Shown here one piece after another: positions 47,426 through 56,753 of a stretch of 64,000 bases of DNA. Source of the DNA: Mesorhizobium loti (GTDB lineage Bacteria; Pseudomonadota; Alphaproteobacteria; Rhizobiales; Rhizobiaceae); the NCBI RefSeq assembly GCF_001510895.1, contig NZ_LPWA01000035.1, positions 94,781 through 158,780 of the forward strand. The letters run 5' to 3'. Below the pieces are notes generated by a model, which was not told the origin of the DNA, made no database searches, and saw only the letters and a list, made by a program, of their open reading frames with translations. Position numbers and translations under genes: made by a program. How positions within the stretch are numbered: the first letter of the stretch is position 1; every line of letters starts with the position of its first letter.

Positions 47426-47887
47426 ATGATCGACAGCGGCTTTGAAACCAAATCCCTAAGGATGGAACTGCTTCTGCTCGTCACTTTCCAGGCGCCGGCG
47501 CAAGACGTCGAGCGCATCATGGAAGCGGTGGTGGCGATCACGCCACTGCGCATGGGCGAGTATGACGGCAATGCTTACCAGTCGGCGCAAGGCATAGAAC
47601 GCTACCGGCCGCTGGAAGGAGCTGCCGCGGGCGCCGAGATCGAGCTGCGCCGGCGGCCGGGCACGGTTGAGGTGTCGTTCGAACTGCCCGACGACCAGGC
47701 GCTTGCCGCACGCGTCGTCGAGGCCATATTCCAGGCTCACTCCTATCAGGAACCGGTCATCCGCATCCAGCCGCTGCTGACCAGCCGTTCCAAGGGCCTC
47801 GACGATCGCGCCAATCCGAACCGCTGGTGGAACACGACAGGCGATTGGAAGACGGCGCCGCGGCTGGAAACGATCGCCGCCGAGTGA
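47426..47887 (+). CDS. YqfO/NIF3-like small protein (COG3323-type)
   Basis: This 153-residue protein resembles the stand-alone insert domain of NIF3/YqfO proteins. The pattern is visible: ERIMEAVVAITPLRMGEYDG then SAQGIERYRPLEGAA and ending AIFQAHSYQEPVIRIQPL, similar to the family's FRPLEG and AHPYEEP regions. Binding of a small molecule or metal is suspected; function is not known. AGGAGAG precedes the ATG at 47426. Confidence 0.7.
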   Translation: MIDSGFETKSLRMELLLLVTFQAPAQDVERIMEAVVAITPLRMGEYDGNAYQSAQGIERYRPLEGAAAGAEIELRRRPGTVEVSFELPDDQALAARVVEAIFQAHSYQEPVIRIQPLLTSRSKGLDDRANPNRWWNTTGDWKTAPRLETIAAE

Positions 47888-47907
47888 CATCGGAGCGGAG
47901 GCCGCCT

Positions 47908-48270
47908 GTGAACAACGAGGCAGACCGCAAGCCGGCGCGCGATCCTCAGGACCTGGCGCGGCTGCTGGTTTCTCGCGAGCAGGCGGGAGACGCCGAAGGA
48001 ATGGCGGCCCTGTACGAGCCCGACGCCATCCTCGATATCGGCGGCGGACAGTTGGCTCGCGGCAGGGACGCCATCCGCGGTTTCTACGCCAGGTTGGTGG
48101 CAGCCGGGCAAAGATTTGAGCTTGGAATTCAGCGCCCGGCTATCGTCAACGGAAATTTGGCGCTCACTTCAACGCGCCTTGCCAATGGCACCGTGACTGT
48201 GGAAATTGCCCACCGGCAAGGTGACGGGACATGGCTTTGGGTGATCGACCAGCCGTCTGTCCTCCCATGA
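47908..48270 (+). CDS. SnoaL/NTF2-like fold protein
   Basis: This 120-residue protein shows the SnoaL-like layout: LVSREQAGDAEGMAALYEPD then AILDIGGGQLARGRDAIRGFYARLVAAGQRF. Such cone-shaped folds serve as isomerases, hydrolases or ligand-binding proteins; nothing indicates a substrate here. The GTG at 47908 follows CGGAG. It lies 20 bp after the YqfO-like gene, likely cotranscribed. Confidence 0.75.
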   Translation: MNNEADRKPARDPQDLARLLVSREQAGDAEGMAALYEPDAILDIGGGQLARGRDAIRGFYARLVAAGQRFELGIQRPAIVNGNLALTSTRLANGTVTVEIAHRQGDGTWLWVIDQPSVLP

Positions 48271-48320
48271 GCCACGGCTCGGCACGCGAAACCGGGACAC
48301 CGCCCAGGAGCCTCTCGGGC

Positions 48321-48348
48321 TTGACTTTCCGGGCGCGTTCTTTATGTG
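48321..48348 (+). promoter_or_regulatory. Candidate rpmG promoter
   Basis: TTGACT (48321-48326) with TATGTG (48343-48348) separated by 16 bp, about 80 bp upstream of rpmG. The -35 is good and the -10 is weak. No other convincing promoter was visible between the SnoaL-like gene and rpmG. Confidence 0.4.
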
Positions 48349-48428
48349 TCGCGCCAAGTTTCCCGCGTCCGGGTGTTTTCCCCGTGCTCCAGCGGCCAAA
48401 ACTCCACGAACATTAACGGACGAACATC

Positions 48429-48596
48429 ATGGCCAAAGCCGCAAACATCAAGATCAAGCTTCTGTCGACCGCCGACACCGGTTTCTTCTACGTGACCAGC
48501 AAGAACAGCCGCACCAAGACGGACAAGCTGTCGTTCCGCAAGTACGATCCGGTCGCCAAGAAGCACGTCGAGTTCAAGGAAACCAAGATCAAGTAA
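48429..48596 (+). CDS. rpmG: 50S ribosomal protein L33
   Basis: This 55-residue protein, [20 protein letters not shown] then [20 protein letters not shown], is a typical alphaproteobacterial L33 that lacks the Cys zinc pairs. It ends KETKIK. It has its own terminator at 48620 and lies convergent to pleD, as is common in Rhizobiales. Confidence 0.96.
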   Translation: MAKAANIKIKLLSTADTGFFYVTSKNSRTKTDKLSFRKYDPVAKKHVEFKETKIK

Positions 48597-48619
48597 TCTG
48601 GTTATCCCGAATGCCGAAA

Positions 48620-48643
48620 CGCCGCCCCTCGGGCGGCGTTTTT
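48620..48643 (+). terminator. Rho-independent terminator of rpmG
   Basis: An 8-bp GC-rich stem, CGCCGCCC/GGGCGGCG, with a 3-base loop, followed by TTTTTG. It begins 24 bp after the rpmG stop. Confidence 0.92.
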
Positions 48644-48650
48644 GTTTTGG

Positions 48651-49086
48651 AGGACAGGCCGCAAGGAACGCAAGTGCGCCGCTGGGTGGCAAGGCGTCAT
48701 CGCGGGTTGTCTTGAAAAAAGGGGGCCGGTCGGCGGTTGGCAGCGGTACGAGGAGGCCACTATGTGCCAGCGCCGGCCGGCCGACCCCACGGACCCAGGA
48801 GATGCGGCGGACCTGAGCATCATGGGGTATTTTTCGGATCGAGCCGGGCAGTCTACCCTCGTGCCGGCTTCGTCTTCGGTCTATGCGATGCAGATTTGCG
48901 CAAGAACGTATGAAAATCAACCATTTCTTAACCACGGCTCGCGAATCGCTTGGGTTAAGGTAAATTCCTAACCTTGCCGGACGACCTGATATTAGCGGCC
49001 TCTACAATGCATATCGCTCAAAAGTATGTGGCGGTTTTGAGAAAACGGCATGCATAAATCAAAAGGCCTAAAACGCATCGTCTAAA
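48651..49086. other. Gene-free stretch between rpmG and the pleD 3' repeat
   Basis: About 435 bp between the convergent rpmG and pleD genes. Open frames on both strands lack start signals and family resemblance. I see no RNA gene or further terminator here. Confidence 0.4.
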
Positions 49087-49217
49087 TCTGTTTCAGCGCG
49101 ACGCGCTTTTGAAGCATGTCTCCCCGAAAAGTGGGAACCGGGTTCGGGACAAAGAGATGCGTAAAATCAAAAACTAAAGCGCATCGAGCAGCCTGAAAGA
49201 TCGCGACGGGCTTTAGG
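49087..49217 (+). repeat. Dispersed repeat, family 2, full copy
   Basis: This runs from TCTGTTTCAGCGCGACGCGC through GCATGTCTCCCCGAAAAGTG to GATCGCGACGGGCTTTAGG. The pleD stop (TTA at 49213-49215 on the plus strand) lies inside its right end. It corresponds to the inverted copy at 18101-18208. Confidence 0.75.
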
Positions 49218-50586
49218 CGGCCTTGGCGACAACCCGGTTGCGGCCGCCGCTCTTGGCCTCGTAGAGCGCAAGGTCGGCACGCTTCATCAGAGCCGCGACC
49301 GTATCCGCGGCCTTCAGCACCGACGACACGCCGACGCTGACCGTCACTTCAATCGTCTTCCCTTCGGTTCCGATTGCAAATGGCACCTGTGCGATCTCGG
49401 CGCGGATGCGCTCGGCCACCTTCTCGGCAATCAGCCCATCGGTGTCCGGCATGACCACGACGAACTCCTCGCCACCGAATCGGCAGGCGAGATCGATGCC
49501 GCGCACATTCTTGCGCAGCCGCCTCGCGAACTCGCGCAGCACGTCGTCGCCGCCATCATGGCCGTGGGCGTCATTGATGGATTTGAAGCGGTCGAGATCG
49601 GTGATCATCACCGACAGCGGCCGCCGCCGCGCAACGGCGCGGTCGAACAGCGTCTGCAGGTGGCTGTCGAGGTAGCGCCGGTTGTGCAGACCGGTCAGTC
49701 CGTCGGTCACCGCCATCTCGATGGTCTGGGTCACGCTGGCGCGCAACTGATCGTTGTAGCGCTTGCGCCGTACCTGCGTGCGCAGACGCGCCGTCAGTTC
49801 GTGCTGGTCGATCGGTCGCGTCAGATAGTCGTTTATGCCGAGTTCGAGGCCCCGGATGATCCGGCCCTCCTCGCCTTCATCGGCCAAAAGGATGATCGGC
49901 AGGAAACGGGTACGGTCGAGCGAGCGCAGTTGCGAGCAAAGCCTCAGCGCATCGAAGTCTGCGAAGGCCGTCGAGATCAGCACGCATTCATAGGGCGTTT
50001 CGGCGGCCTGGAAGAAGCCGGCATTCGGATCGGAGGCGACGTCGAGCTCGGCGCTGTTGCGCAGCATCTTCTGGATGCGCTCGATCGACGACTTGCGCTC
50101 GTCGATCAGAAGCACCTTGGGCTTGGTGTCTTCCGTCGCGAAGTTGCGGCTCAAAAGCTCCTCGATGCCGATGTTGCGCGTGGTCGAGGCGCGCAGGCGC
50201 AATTCGTCGGTCAGCGACTTCAGCCTGACGAGGCTCTTCACCCGCGTCATCAGCTGCAGATCGTTGACCGGCTTGGTGAGGAAATCGTCGGCGCCGGCCT
50301 CGAGACCGCGCACACGGTCCGATACCTGGTCGAGCGCGGTGATCATGACGACCGGAATATGCGAGGTCGCCGGGTCGCTCTTCAGCCGCTTGCAGACCTC
50401 GAATCCGTCCATGCCCGGCATCATCACGTCGAGCAGCACCACATCGACCTTGCCGTTTTCACAAGTCTCGATGGCATCCGGGCCATTGCCGGCCGTCAGC
50501 ACCTCGAAATATTCGGCGAGAAGCCTGACCTCCAGCAGCCGCACATTGGCGGGGATGTCATCGACGACGAGGATCCGCGCGGTCAT
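49213..50586 (-). CDS. pleD: Response regulator diguanylate cyclase PleD
   Basis: PleD makes c-di-GMP at the old cell pole during the alphaproteobacterial cell cycle. The 457-residue protein has two receiver domains and a GGDEF domain. The first has the phospho-acceptor Asp in VVLLDVMMPGMDG (about residue 53). The second is degenerate, with Ser in ECVLISTAF at the acceptor position. The output domain has GGEEF at about 371-375 and an intact I-site RGID five residues before it. The gene follows divK by 21 bp. Its stop lies in a repeat. Confidence 0.95.
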   Translation of the reverse strand: MTARILVVDDIPANVRLLEVRLLAEYFEVLTAGNGPDAIETCENGKVDVVLLDVMMPGMDGFEVCKRLKSDPATSHIPVVMITALDQVSDRVRGLEAGADDFLTKPVNDLQLMTRVKSLVRLKSLTDELRLRASTTRNIGIEELLSRNFATEDTKPKVLLIDERKSSIERIQKMLRNSAELDVASDPNAGFFQAAETPYECVLISTAFADFDALRLCSQLRSLDRTRFLPIILLADEGEEGRIIRGLELGINDYLTRPIDQHELTARLRTQVRRKRYNDQLRASVTQTIEMAVTDGLTGLHNRRYLDSHLQTLFDRAVARRRPLSVMITDLDRFKSINDAHGHDGGDDVLREFARRLRKNVRGIDLACRFGGEEFVVVMPDTDGLIAEKVAERIRAEIAQVPFAIGTEGKTIEVTVSVGVSSVLKAADTVAALMKRADLALYEAKSGGRNRVVAKAA

Positions 50587-50607
50587 CTCAAAGGCTCCGG
50601 CTCGGCA

Positions 50608-50979
50608 TCAGGCATCGCCCAGATAGGATTTGATCGTCTCGATGAAGCGCGGCACCGAGATCGGCTTGGAAATATAGGCCTCGCAGCCGCCCTGCCGGAT
50701 GCGCTCCTCGTCGCCCTTCATCGCGAAGGCGGTGACGGCGATGACCGGGATCGAATGCAATTCGTCGTCTTCCTTCAGCCATTTGGTCACTTCCAGGCCC
50801 GAAACCTCGGGCAACTGGATGTCCATCAGGATCAGGTCCGGCCGGTGCTGGCGCGCCAGATCCAGCGCTTCCAGGCCGTTGCGCGTGCGAACCGTCTCGT
50901 AACCGCTGGCTTCGATGAGGTCCCGAAAGAGCTTCATGTTGAGCTCATTGTCCTCGACGATCATGACCTTCTTAGCCAT
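50608..50979 (-). CDS. divK: Cell-cycle response regulator DivK
   Basis: DivK is a single-domain receiver that controls the DivL-CckA pathway and so CtrA activity. The 123-residue protein starts [18 protein letters not shown] and has the acceptor Asp in [13 protein letters not shown]. The conserved Lys is in the ending [13 protein letters not shown]. The start at 50979 matches DivK families; the frame is open to 51048. It is upstream of pleD in one operon, the ancestral arrangement. Confidence 0.95.
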   Translation of the reverse strand: MAKKVMIVEDNELNMKLFRDLIEASGYETVRTRNGLEALDLARQHRPDLILMDIQLPEVSGLEVTKWLKEDDELHSIPVIAVTAFAMKGDEERIRQGGCEAYISKPISVPRFIETIKSYLGDA

Positions 50980-51210
50980 CAATTTCCCGTCCCGACCGCC
51001 TTCGAAGCCGAAGACCGCCGTCATGCGTCCCTTCCGGATCGCACCCAACCCTCTTCACTCTACGCCAATATCATTGACGAAACGGAAACCGGACGTTGGA
51101 AAAGCGCCAGGATTCCATCTGCGGGTGCAGGGCGAAGCGGCGAAGACTTGCCGCAAGCGACGCTTGCCATTACTGCGGAGGAAAGACTCACATCCACCCA
51201 GCAAAAGGTA

Positions 51211-51513
51211 ATGATGACGAACGCAGCGTCAATGCGCGAGGAGGCGGAAACCCTTGCCGTCAGGGCGTTAGGCTTCGTCGCCGCCGATCCTGAGCTTCTG
51301 CCCCGCTTCCTGGCGATCACCGGCATCGAGGCGCATTCGATCCGCAAGGCAGCGCAGGAGCCGGGCTTCCTTGCCGGCGTGCTGCAGTTCATCCTCGCGC
51401 ACGAGCCGACGCTTTTACGCTTTGCCGAGGAGACCGGCACACCGCCGGCCGCCGTCGGCAAGGCCTTGCGGGCGCTGCCGCTCGGCAATGACGATCACGA
51501 GCGCTCGACATGA
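51211..51513 (+). CDS. DUF3572 protein
   Basis: This 100-residue soluble helical protein is a member of the alphaproteobacterial DUF3572 family (LAVRALGFVAADPELLPRFL then AITGIEAHSIRKAAQEPGFL). Its function is unknown. It is divergent from divK, a conserved neighbourhood. Its stop overlaps the start of the next gene (ATGA), so coupling is likely. An alternative start is 51232. Confidence 0.85.
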   Translation: MMTNAASMREEAETLAVRALGFVAADPELLPRFLAITGIEAHSIRKAAQEPGFLAGVLQFILAHEPTLLRFAEETGTPPAAVGKALRALPLGNDDHERST

Positions 51514-52211
51514 GCGACGATCCCGAAACCGCGCGCCAGATCGAAGAGTTAGCCGCCGACGACCGGCCGCTGCTGGTGCTCGATGTCGACGATGTCGTGC
51601 TCGAATTCGTCCGGCCCTTTCCGCATTTCCTGAAAACGCGCGGCTTCCAGCTGACGCTCTCCTCCTTTCGGCTGACCGGAAACATCGCTGAGACGGCATC
51701 CGGCCGGCTGATCGAGCAGGCCGAGGTCACGGCCCTTCTCGGCGATTTCTTCGATGCCCAGGCCGATTGGCAGAGCATCACCGAGGGTGCCGCGGAGGCG
51801 CTGGCGACGCTCGGCCAGCGCGCCGAGATCGTGCTCTTAACCGCCATGCCGCACAAGCACCGCGCCGTGCGCCGGGCGCATCTCGACGCGCTCGGCCTCA
51901 ACTACCCGCTGCTGACCACCGAAATGGCGAAAGGTCCGGCCATCGCCAAGCTGCGCGGCGCCAAGGGCAGGCCTGTCGCTTTCGTCGACGACCAGCCCTC
52001 CAATCTGATGTCGGCGCGCAATTCGGTCGCCGATGCGCACCTCTTCCACCTGATGGCCGACAATATGTTGCGCGCCTTCCTGCCGCCGACGCCGGACGAC
52101 ATCATCGCCGTCGAGAACTGGCGAGAGGCGGCGCCGAAGATTGCGAGCGCGCTGGGGCTCCAGAGCAATTCCAGGAAAAGTGTGTACGGTTTTCCGTCCG
52201 GAATTGCGTAA
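51510..52211 (+). CDS. HAD-like hydrolase, C-terminus formed by a repeat
   Basis: This 233-residue protein has the HAD pattern: LLVLDVDDVVLEFV (motif I, DxD at about residues 24-26), IVLLTAMPHKH (motif II, here Thr), and AFVDDQPSNL (motif IV, DD). It may act on a small phosphorylated substrate. The last 16 or so residues (NSRKSVYGFPSGIA) are translated from a RIME-like element that begins at 52162, which also supplies the stop. A family member without the element would probably end shortly after SALGLQ. Confidence 0.8.
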   Translation: MSDDPETARQIEELAADDRPLLVLDVDDVVLEFVRPFPHFLKTRGFQLTLSSFRLTGNIAETASGRLIEQAEVTALLGDFFDAQADWQSITEGAAEALATLGQRAEIVLLTAMPHKHRAVRRAHLDALGLNYPLLTTEMAKGPAIAKLRGAKGRPVAFVDDQPSNLMSARNSVADAHLFHLMADNMLRAFLPPTPDDIIAVENWREAAPKIASALGLQSNSRKSVYGFPSGIA

Positions 52212-52263
52212 AAACAAATACTTAGAGCGGTTTGGCGATTCTGTGAAAAGCTGAACCGCTCTA
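52162..52263 (+). repeat. RIME-like element overlapping a gene end
   Basis: AGAGCAATTCCAGGAAAAGT ... CCGGAATTGCGT, then a second palindrome AGAGCGG...CCGCTCT. Its first 50 bases are inside the HAD-like gene and give that protein its C-terminus. Two-palindrome structure as at 8923. Confidence 0.85.
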
Positions 52264-52273
52264 ACCCGAACGC

Positions 52274-53823
52274 TCAGGGCTGCAGTTTCGCCCCCGCCCC
52301 GCCATTGTCGCTTCCGCCAGAACTGTCATCTTGGCCGGTGCCGTCATTCAGGTCGGCGCCGTTATTGTCGTCCTGGACGGCATCGGCAGGCTTCAGCATG
52401 GCGCCATTGACCGTGACCGAACCGTCGGCCTTGGCATTAACGACCCATTCCAGCCGGCCGTCAGGCAGCGTCTTGCCAAAGCCTTTGACGGCGAGCGCGA
52501 AAGGGAAAGCCTGCGCCATTTCCCGGTCGCTCTTGGCGCCTTCTTGCAGGGCAGCCACGATCTTGTCGTAGCCTGCGACATCGACGGTCACGGTCGCATC
52601 CGGCTTCTTGCCCGGAAACGTCATCTCACCTTCCATGGCAACCTCGATGTCGCCGTTCTTCACCGTGCTGTGCCCGAGGACGAATTTGGGAGTCTTGGCC
52701 AGGAAATCGGCGACCAGGGCGTCGCCGAACTCTTCCGACAGCGGCGGATTCTTATTGAGATCAAAGGCTTCGATCGCCTTCTTCGCCATCGTATCGAGAT
52801 CGATATTGGCGCCGCCGAAGTTCAACTCGACATCCGTCGGCAACAGCGCAACGCTCCAGGCGGGCAGCATCTGCTGCGGGATCGTCAGGCCGGAGGCCTT
52901 GATCGCGTAGCCGACTTTGCCGTTCTGGGAGACGCCGTCCATCCCGAACGCAGTGCTGAACTGCTTCGCGCCGAACTTGCCGACGGGGCTCTCCACCTCG
53001 AAATCCTTGAAGCCGTAGGTGCCGTCGATCCTTTCCCAGACGGGCAAAGCGGCCTGCAGAAGCGTCTTGAGCTCCGCCTGGTTGGCCTTGAGCGCGGCTT
53101 CGTCCTCATTGGCCACGGCAAAGGCTAATAGGTCGAGCAGCGGCTTCGTCCGCACGCCCTTGCCGTTTGCATCCACCGACAGTTCCGGCGTTTTGAGCGT
53201 CAGTGGAAAATTCATTCCGCTGTCGGGATCGTCGATCTTGATCGTCTCGGCGAAGCTCGAGACTTTCTGCGTCGCCGTGAAGTCGACGCCGCCATTGGCC
53301 GACTTGGTGGCAGCAATGGTCGCCGTGCCGGCGCCGGCGGTGACGTCAGCCTGCTGCTTGGCTTCACGCGATGTCATCGTCATGCCGGCCATGGAGCTCG
53401 CGCCGCTGGTGAAGGCGGCGAGGCTCGGATCGTAGACGGCGGTGCCCTTGCCGCCCTTGACCGAGAGTTCCATGCTTTGCGGACCTTCCGGTCCGTTGAA
53501 TTCGAAAGACATGCTTTGCGAGAAATCCGAAGCGACGTCCCAAGATCCATGCTGCGCGGCTTCACCATCAAGGCATAGGGCGCGAGATCGAATTTCAATG
53601 GCTTCTGGTCTGGCAGGGCATTGACCAACGCCTTGATGTCGACCGTGATTTTGTAGGCGTCGCCTTCAGCCGAAACCTTGAGCACACCCTTGTCGAACGC
53701 CTGCTTGCCGAAATATCGCGCCAGATTGTCGGAAAGCTGCTTCGCGCCCTGGCTGTCGACCGTTTGGGCGAAGGCTGACGCGCTGAACGCAAGAACTGCA
53801 ACAACTGGCAAAATACGCTTCAC
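52274..53823 (-). CDS. Secreted hypothetical protein (about 516 aa), one-base deletion
   Basis: The corrected protein has a signal peptide (MKRILPVVAVLAFSASAFAQ, cleaved after AFA) and a long soluble periplasmic region with alternating beta-strand-like segments and no clear known domain. It ends in an Asp/Asn/Gly-rich tail. The frame breaks near 53542: SMDLGTSLRISRKA on one frame, MSFEFNGPEGPQSMELSVKG on the next. A missing T (CTTGGG for CTTTGGG) would give DLWDVASDFSQSMSFEF. I do not recognise the family. Confidence 0.75.
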
Positions 53824-53926
53824 GTCGGTTTTCTCCGTTCTCGGAAGGCGAAATCGTTTCGTGCTTCTGGTAGGAAAGAAGCGTTACAGCCGCAAGACGA
53901 CGACTGTAAGCCAAAACCTCAAGTCG

Positions 53927-54502
53927 CTAAAGCACCAGCCGCATCAGCGGCCGGCCGGGCTTGCGCTCCAGAAGCCTCTCGAACCCGGCCTTCTCGAACA
54001 CCCGTGACGAGCCGACGAACAGCCCGATCGAGCGCGAATCGCGCGACAGGTCGATCGGGCATGCTTCCAGCAGCCTGGCGCCATTGTCGCGAGCAAAGGC
54101 GATGCCGCCGTCGACGAGGCGATGCGTGATGCCCCTGCCCCGCGCCTTGACGCGGATAAAGAAGCAGGAGATCGCCCAGACGCTCGCGTCGGCGGCGTCC
54201 GCCGGATCGACCGGCGCCGAGCCCCTGCCCTGATTGTTCCACTCAGGCACGTCGGCACGCGGCCCGATCTGCATCCAGCCGACCGCCTTGCCGTCCTCGA
54301 AAGCCAAAAGTCCCGGCGGCGGACCAGCTTCGATGCGCGCCTTGATGTGATCCTTGTTGCGCTCGCGGTCGCCCGCCCGGCGTTCCGCCGGCGTCAGCCG
54401 AAAATGCGTGCACCAGCAGCCGTAACAGGCGCCCTGCTTGCCGAAGAGGTCCTCGAAGTCGTTCCAACGCTCTGGCGTAAGCGGCGCTATGGTCGTGCTC
54501 AT
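53927..54502 (-). CDS. GNAT family N-acetyltransferase
   Basis: This 191-residue protein has an acetyltransferase fold with [20 protein letters not shown] (R/GxGxR loop GRGIT, about residues 110-129). It begins with [20 protein letters not shown], whose CYGCWC cluster is typical of a subfamily with unknown substrate. It diverges from dinB, 77 bp apart. Confidence 0.82.
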   Translation of the reverse strand: MSTTIAPLTPERWNDFEDLFGKQGACYGCWCTHFRLTPAERRAGDRERNKDHIKARIEAGPPPGLLAFEDGKAVGWMQIGPRADVPEWNNQGRGSAPVDPADAADASVWAISCFFIRVKARGRGITHRLVDGGIAFARDNGARLLEACPIDLSRDSRSIGLFVGSSRVFEKAGFERLLERKPGRPLMRLVL

Positions 54503-54579
54503 GCGTTCTCCCCAGGCCAGCCTTGTTGACGGCCTTGCGCTGTCGTACCATTGCGTTTGTTCTCTTTATGTTCGCAGCA

Positions 54580-55895
54580 ATGGCGACTCCTGTCAATAAT
54601 CCCGAACACGGTTTTTGCCGCGACTGCCTGGCGCTACAGCGCAGCGAAACGCGCCGTTGCGAGCGCTGCGGCAGTCCGCGCCTTGTCCGCCATCCCGAAC
54701 TCTACCGGCTGCAAATCGCCCATATCGACTGCGACGCCTTCTACGCGGCGATCGAAAAGCGCGACAATCCGGCACTGAAGGACAAGCCGGTGATCGTCGG
54801 CGGCGGCAGGCGCGGCGTCGTCTCCACCGCCTGCTACATCGCCCGCATTCAGGGCGTGCGCTCGGCCATGCCGATGTTCAAGGCGCTCGAGGCCTGCCCG
54901 GAAGCGTGGTCATCCCACCCAATATGGAAAAATATGTCGGCGTCGGCCGCCAGGTGCGCGCCCTGATGCAGGCGCTGACGCCGCTGGTCGAGCCGCTGTC
55001 GATCGACGAGGCGTTTCTCGACCTCGCCGGCACCGAGCGGCTGCATGGCATGCCGCCGGCGCTCGTGCTGGCGCGCTTCGCGCAGACCGTGGAAAAGGAA
55101 CTCGGCATCACCGTCTCGGCCGGCCTCTCCTACTGTAAATTCCTGGCCAAGATCGCGTCGGACTTCCGCAAGCCGCGCGGCTTCTCCGTGATCGGCGAGG
55201 CGGAAGCGCCAAGCTTCCTCGCTGGCCAGCCCGTGACGCTGATCTGGGGCGTCGGCAAGGCGTTGGCCGCTACGCTGGAACGCGACGGTATCCGCACCAT
55301 CGCCCAGCTGCAGCGCATGGAGCGCGGCGAGTTGATGCGTCGTTACGGCGTGATGGGCGACCGGCTCTACCGGCTTTCGCGCGGTGAGGATGATCGCCGC
55401 GTCGACCCCGACGGCGATGCCAAAAGTGTGTCGGCCGAAACCACCTTCGACACCGATATCGCCTCCCTGGCGGAACTTGTGCCGGTGTTGCGCGGCCTGT
55501 CGGAAAAAGTCTCGGCGCGGCTGAAGAAATCCGGCATTGCCGGGCGCACGGTGGTGCTGAAGCTCAAGACCCAGGATTTCAAGCTCCGCACCCGAAACCG
55601 CCAGCTTGGCGATCCGACACGGCTGGCCGACCGCATTTTCCAGACCGGGCTCGACCTGTTGCGCCGCGAGGCCGACGGCACGAAGTTCCGCCTGCTCGGC
55701 ATCGGCGTCAGCGATCTCTCCGACGACGCGAAGGCCGATCCGCCCGACCTGGTCGACGTCCAGTCGCGCAAGCGCGCGCTGGCCGAAACCGCCATCGACG
55801 AGCTGCGCGGCAAGTTTGGCGGGAAGGCCGTCGAGACCGGTTATACGTTCGGCAAGGGCCGCGGCGCCAATCCGCCAGAACCGCTCGAGGACTAG
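54580..55895 (+). CDS. dinB: DNA polymerase IV (DinB) with N-terminal zinc ribbon, one-base deletion
   Basis: Y-family polymerase for translesion synthesis. The corrected protein is 438 residues. The N-terminus has four cysteines ([19 protein letters not shown], residues 12-30), an extension found in rhizobial DinB. The catalytic domain has [15 protein letters not shown] and SIDEAFLDL. The frame breaks near 54906 (GAAGCGTGGT for GAAGCGGTGGT, restoring PEAVVIPP). Start at 54580 is preferred over 54568. It ends eight bases before a family 3 repeat. Confidence 0.92.
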
Positions 55896-55902
55896 CACTG
55901 CG

Positions 55903-56042
55903 GATGTGTTGAGATTCAGGTCAGGCCGAGCTGAGAACGACGGGGTCCGAGAACCGGAGCGGAGCATACTTGAAGTACGTGAGCACCGGAAGCGCAGGAA
56001 CTCGCCGTTCGCAAGCCGGCATCACCTGAATATCAACACATC
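55903..56042 (+). repeat. 140-bp palindromic element, family 3, copy 1
   Basis: Its ends are imperfect inverted repeats: GATGTGTTGAGATTCAGGTC at the left and ACCTGAATATCAACACATC at the right. The centre includes CCGGAGCGGAGCATACTTGA and AGTACGTGAGCACCGGAAGC, itself partly palindromic. A second copy is at 57768-57910. It sits between the convergent dinB and the secreted-protein gene. Confidence 0.85.
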
Positions 56043-56044
56043 TG

Positions 56045-56548
56045 TCAGGTGCGCTTGAGATCGATCCGGCTGGTCACCATGGTCTTGCCGGTCTTCGGAT
56101 CTGTATCGGTCACCGTCAGCCGCATGCCGTCGCCGCTGGTTTTCTCGACAGTCAATTGCGCCTTGCGGTCGCCATTGACCTCCTTTGCCCAACGGATGCC
56201 GAGATTGAGCGCATTGCCCGAACGGCGCCCGTTCAGCTGCGCCGGTCCTGTGCGCGAGCCGATATAGACGCCGGTATAGCCCGCGCCTTTGGCCTTGAGG
56301 TCGGCGCTGATATCCCGCGTCATCAGGATGAGGCCGCGGCATTTGCCGTCGAGCCACAGCGAGGTCGAGGTGGCGCCGGATTTGAAGGTGCAGGAGATAT
56401 TCACCGTCGGCGCGTTGGCGCTTACCTTGAGGGTGCCGCTGCCGGCGAAGCTGCCCTGGAACGAGCGCAGGAAATCGGCATCGTCGGCGCGGGCGTCCAC
56501 CGCCGCCGTCAGGCAGCCGGCGAGCACAAACAGCATCATCGATTTCAT
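56045..56548 (-). CDS. Secreted hypothetical protein (167 aa)
   Basis: This protein has a signal peptide (MKSMMLFVLAGCLTAAVDARA, cleaved near residue 21) and a beta-rich mature domain (FLRSFQGSFAGSGTLKVSAN ... AGYTGVYIGSRTGPAQLNGR). It resembles uncharacterised exported proteins of Rhizobiales. Function is not known. A GGGGAGA binding site precedes the ATG at 56548. Confidence 0.8.
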   Translation of the reverse strand: MKSMMLFVLAGCLTAAVDARADDADFLRSFQGSFAGSGTLKVSANAPTVNISCTFKSGATSTSLWLDGKCRGLILMTRDISADLKAKGAGYTGVYIGSRTGPAQLNGRRSGNALNLGIRWAKEVNGDRKAQLTVEKTSGDGMRLTVTDTDPKTGKTMVTSRIDLKRT

Positions 56549-56753
56549 TGGAAGTCTCCCCCTCGGCATCGGACGTGCCAGAGCTTAAGAACACAACGAC
56601 TCGAACGCTGCGACCGCCGCAGGTTCCGCCTTCAACGTGACTGTTTTTTAACGCCGCTTTTTGACGCCGCTTTTTGACTCAGCAGGGGGCTGGCCCACAC
56701 GAATGCAGCGGCTAGCGGTTGCGGTCGAAGGTCCGGCTTGCGAAATAGCGCGC

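Noticed and set aside
48642..48971. Plus-strand frame after the rpmG terminator
   Set aside because: It starts inside the terminator, has no binding site and no recognisable protein pattern.
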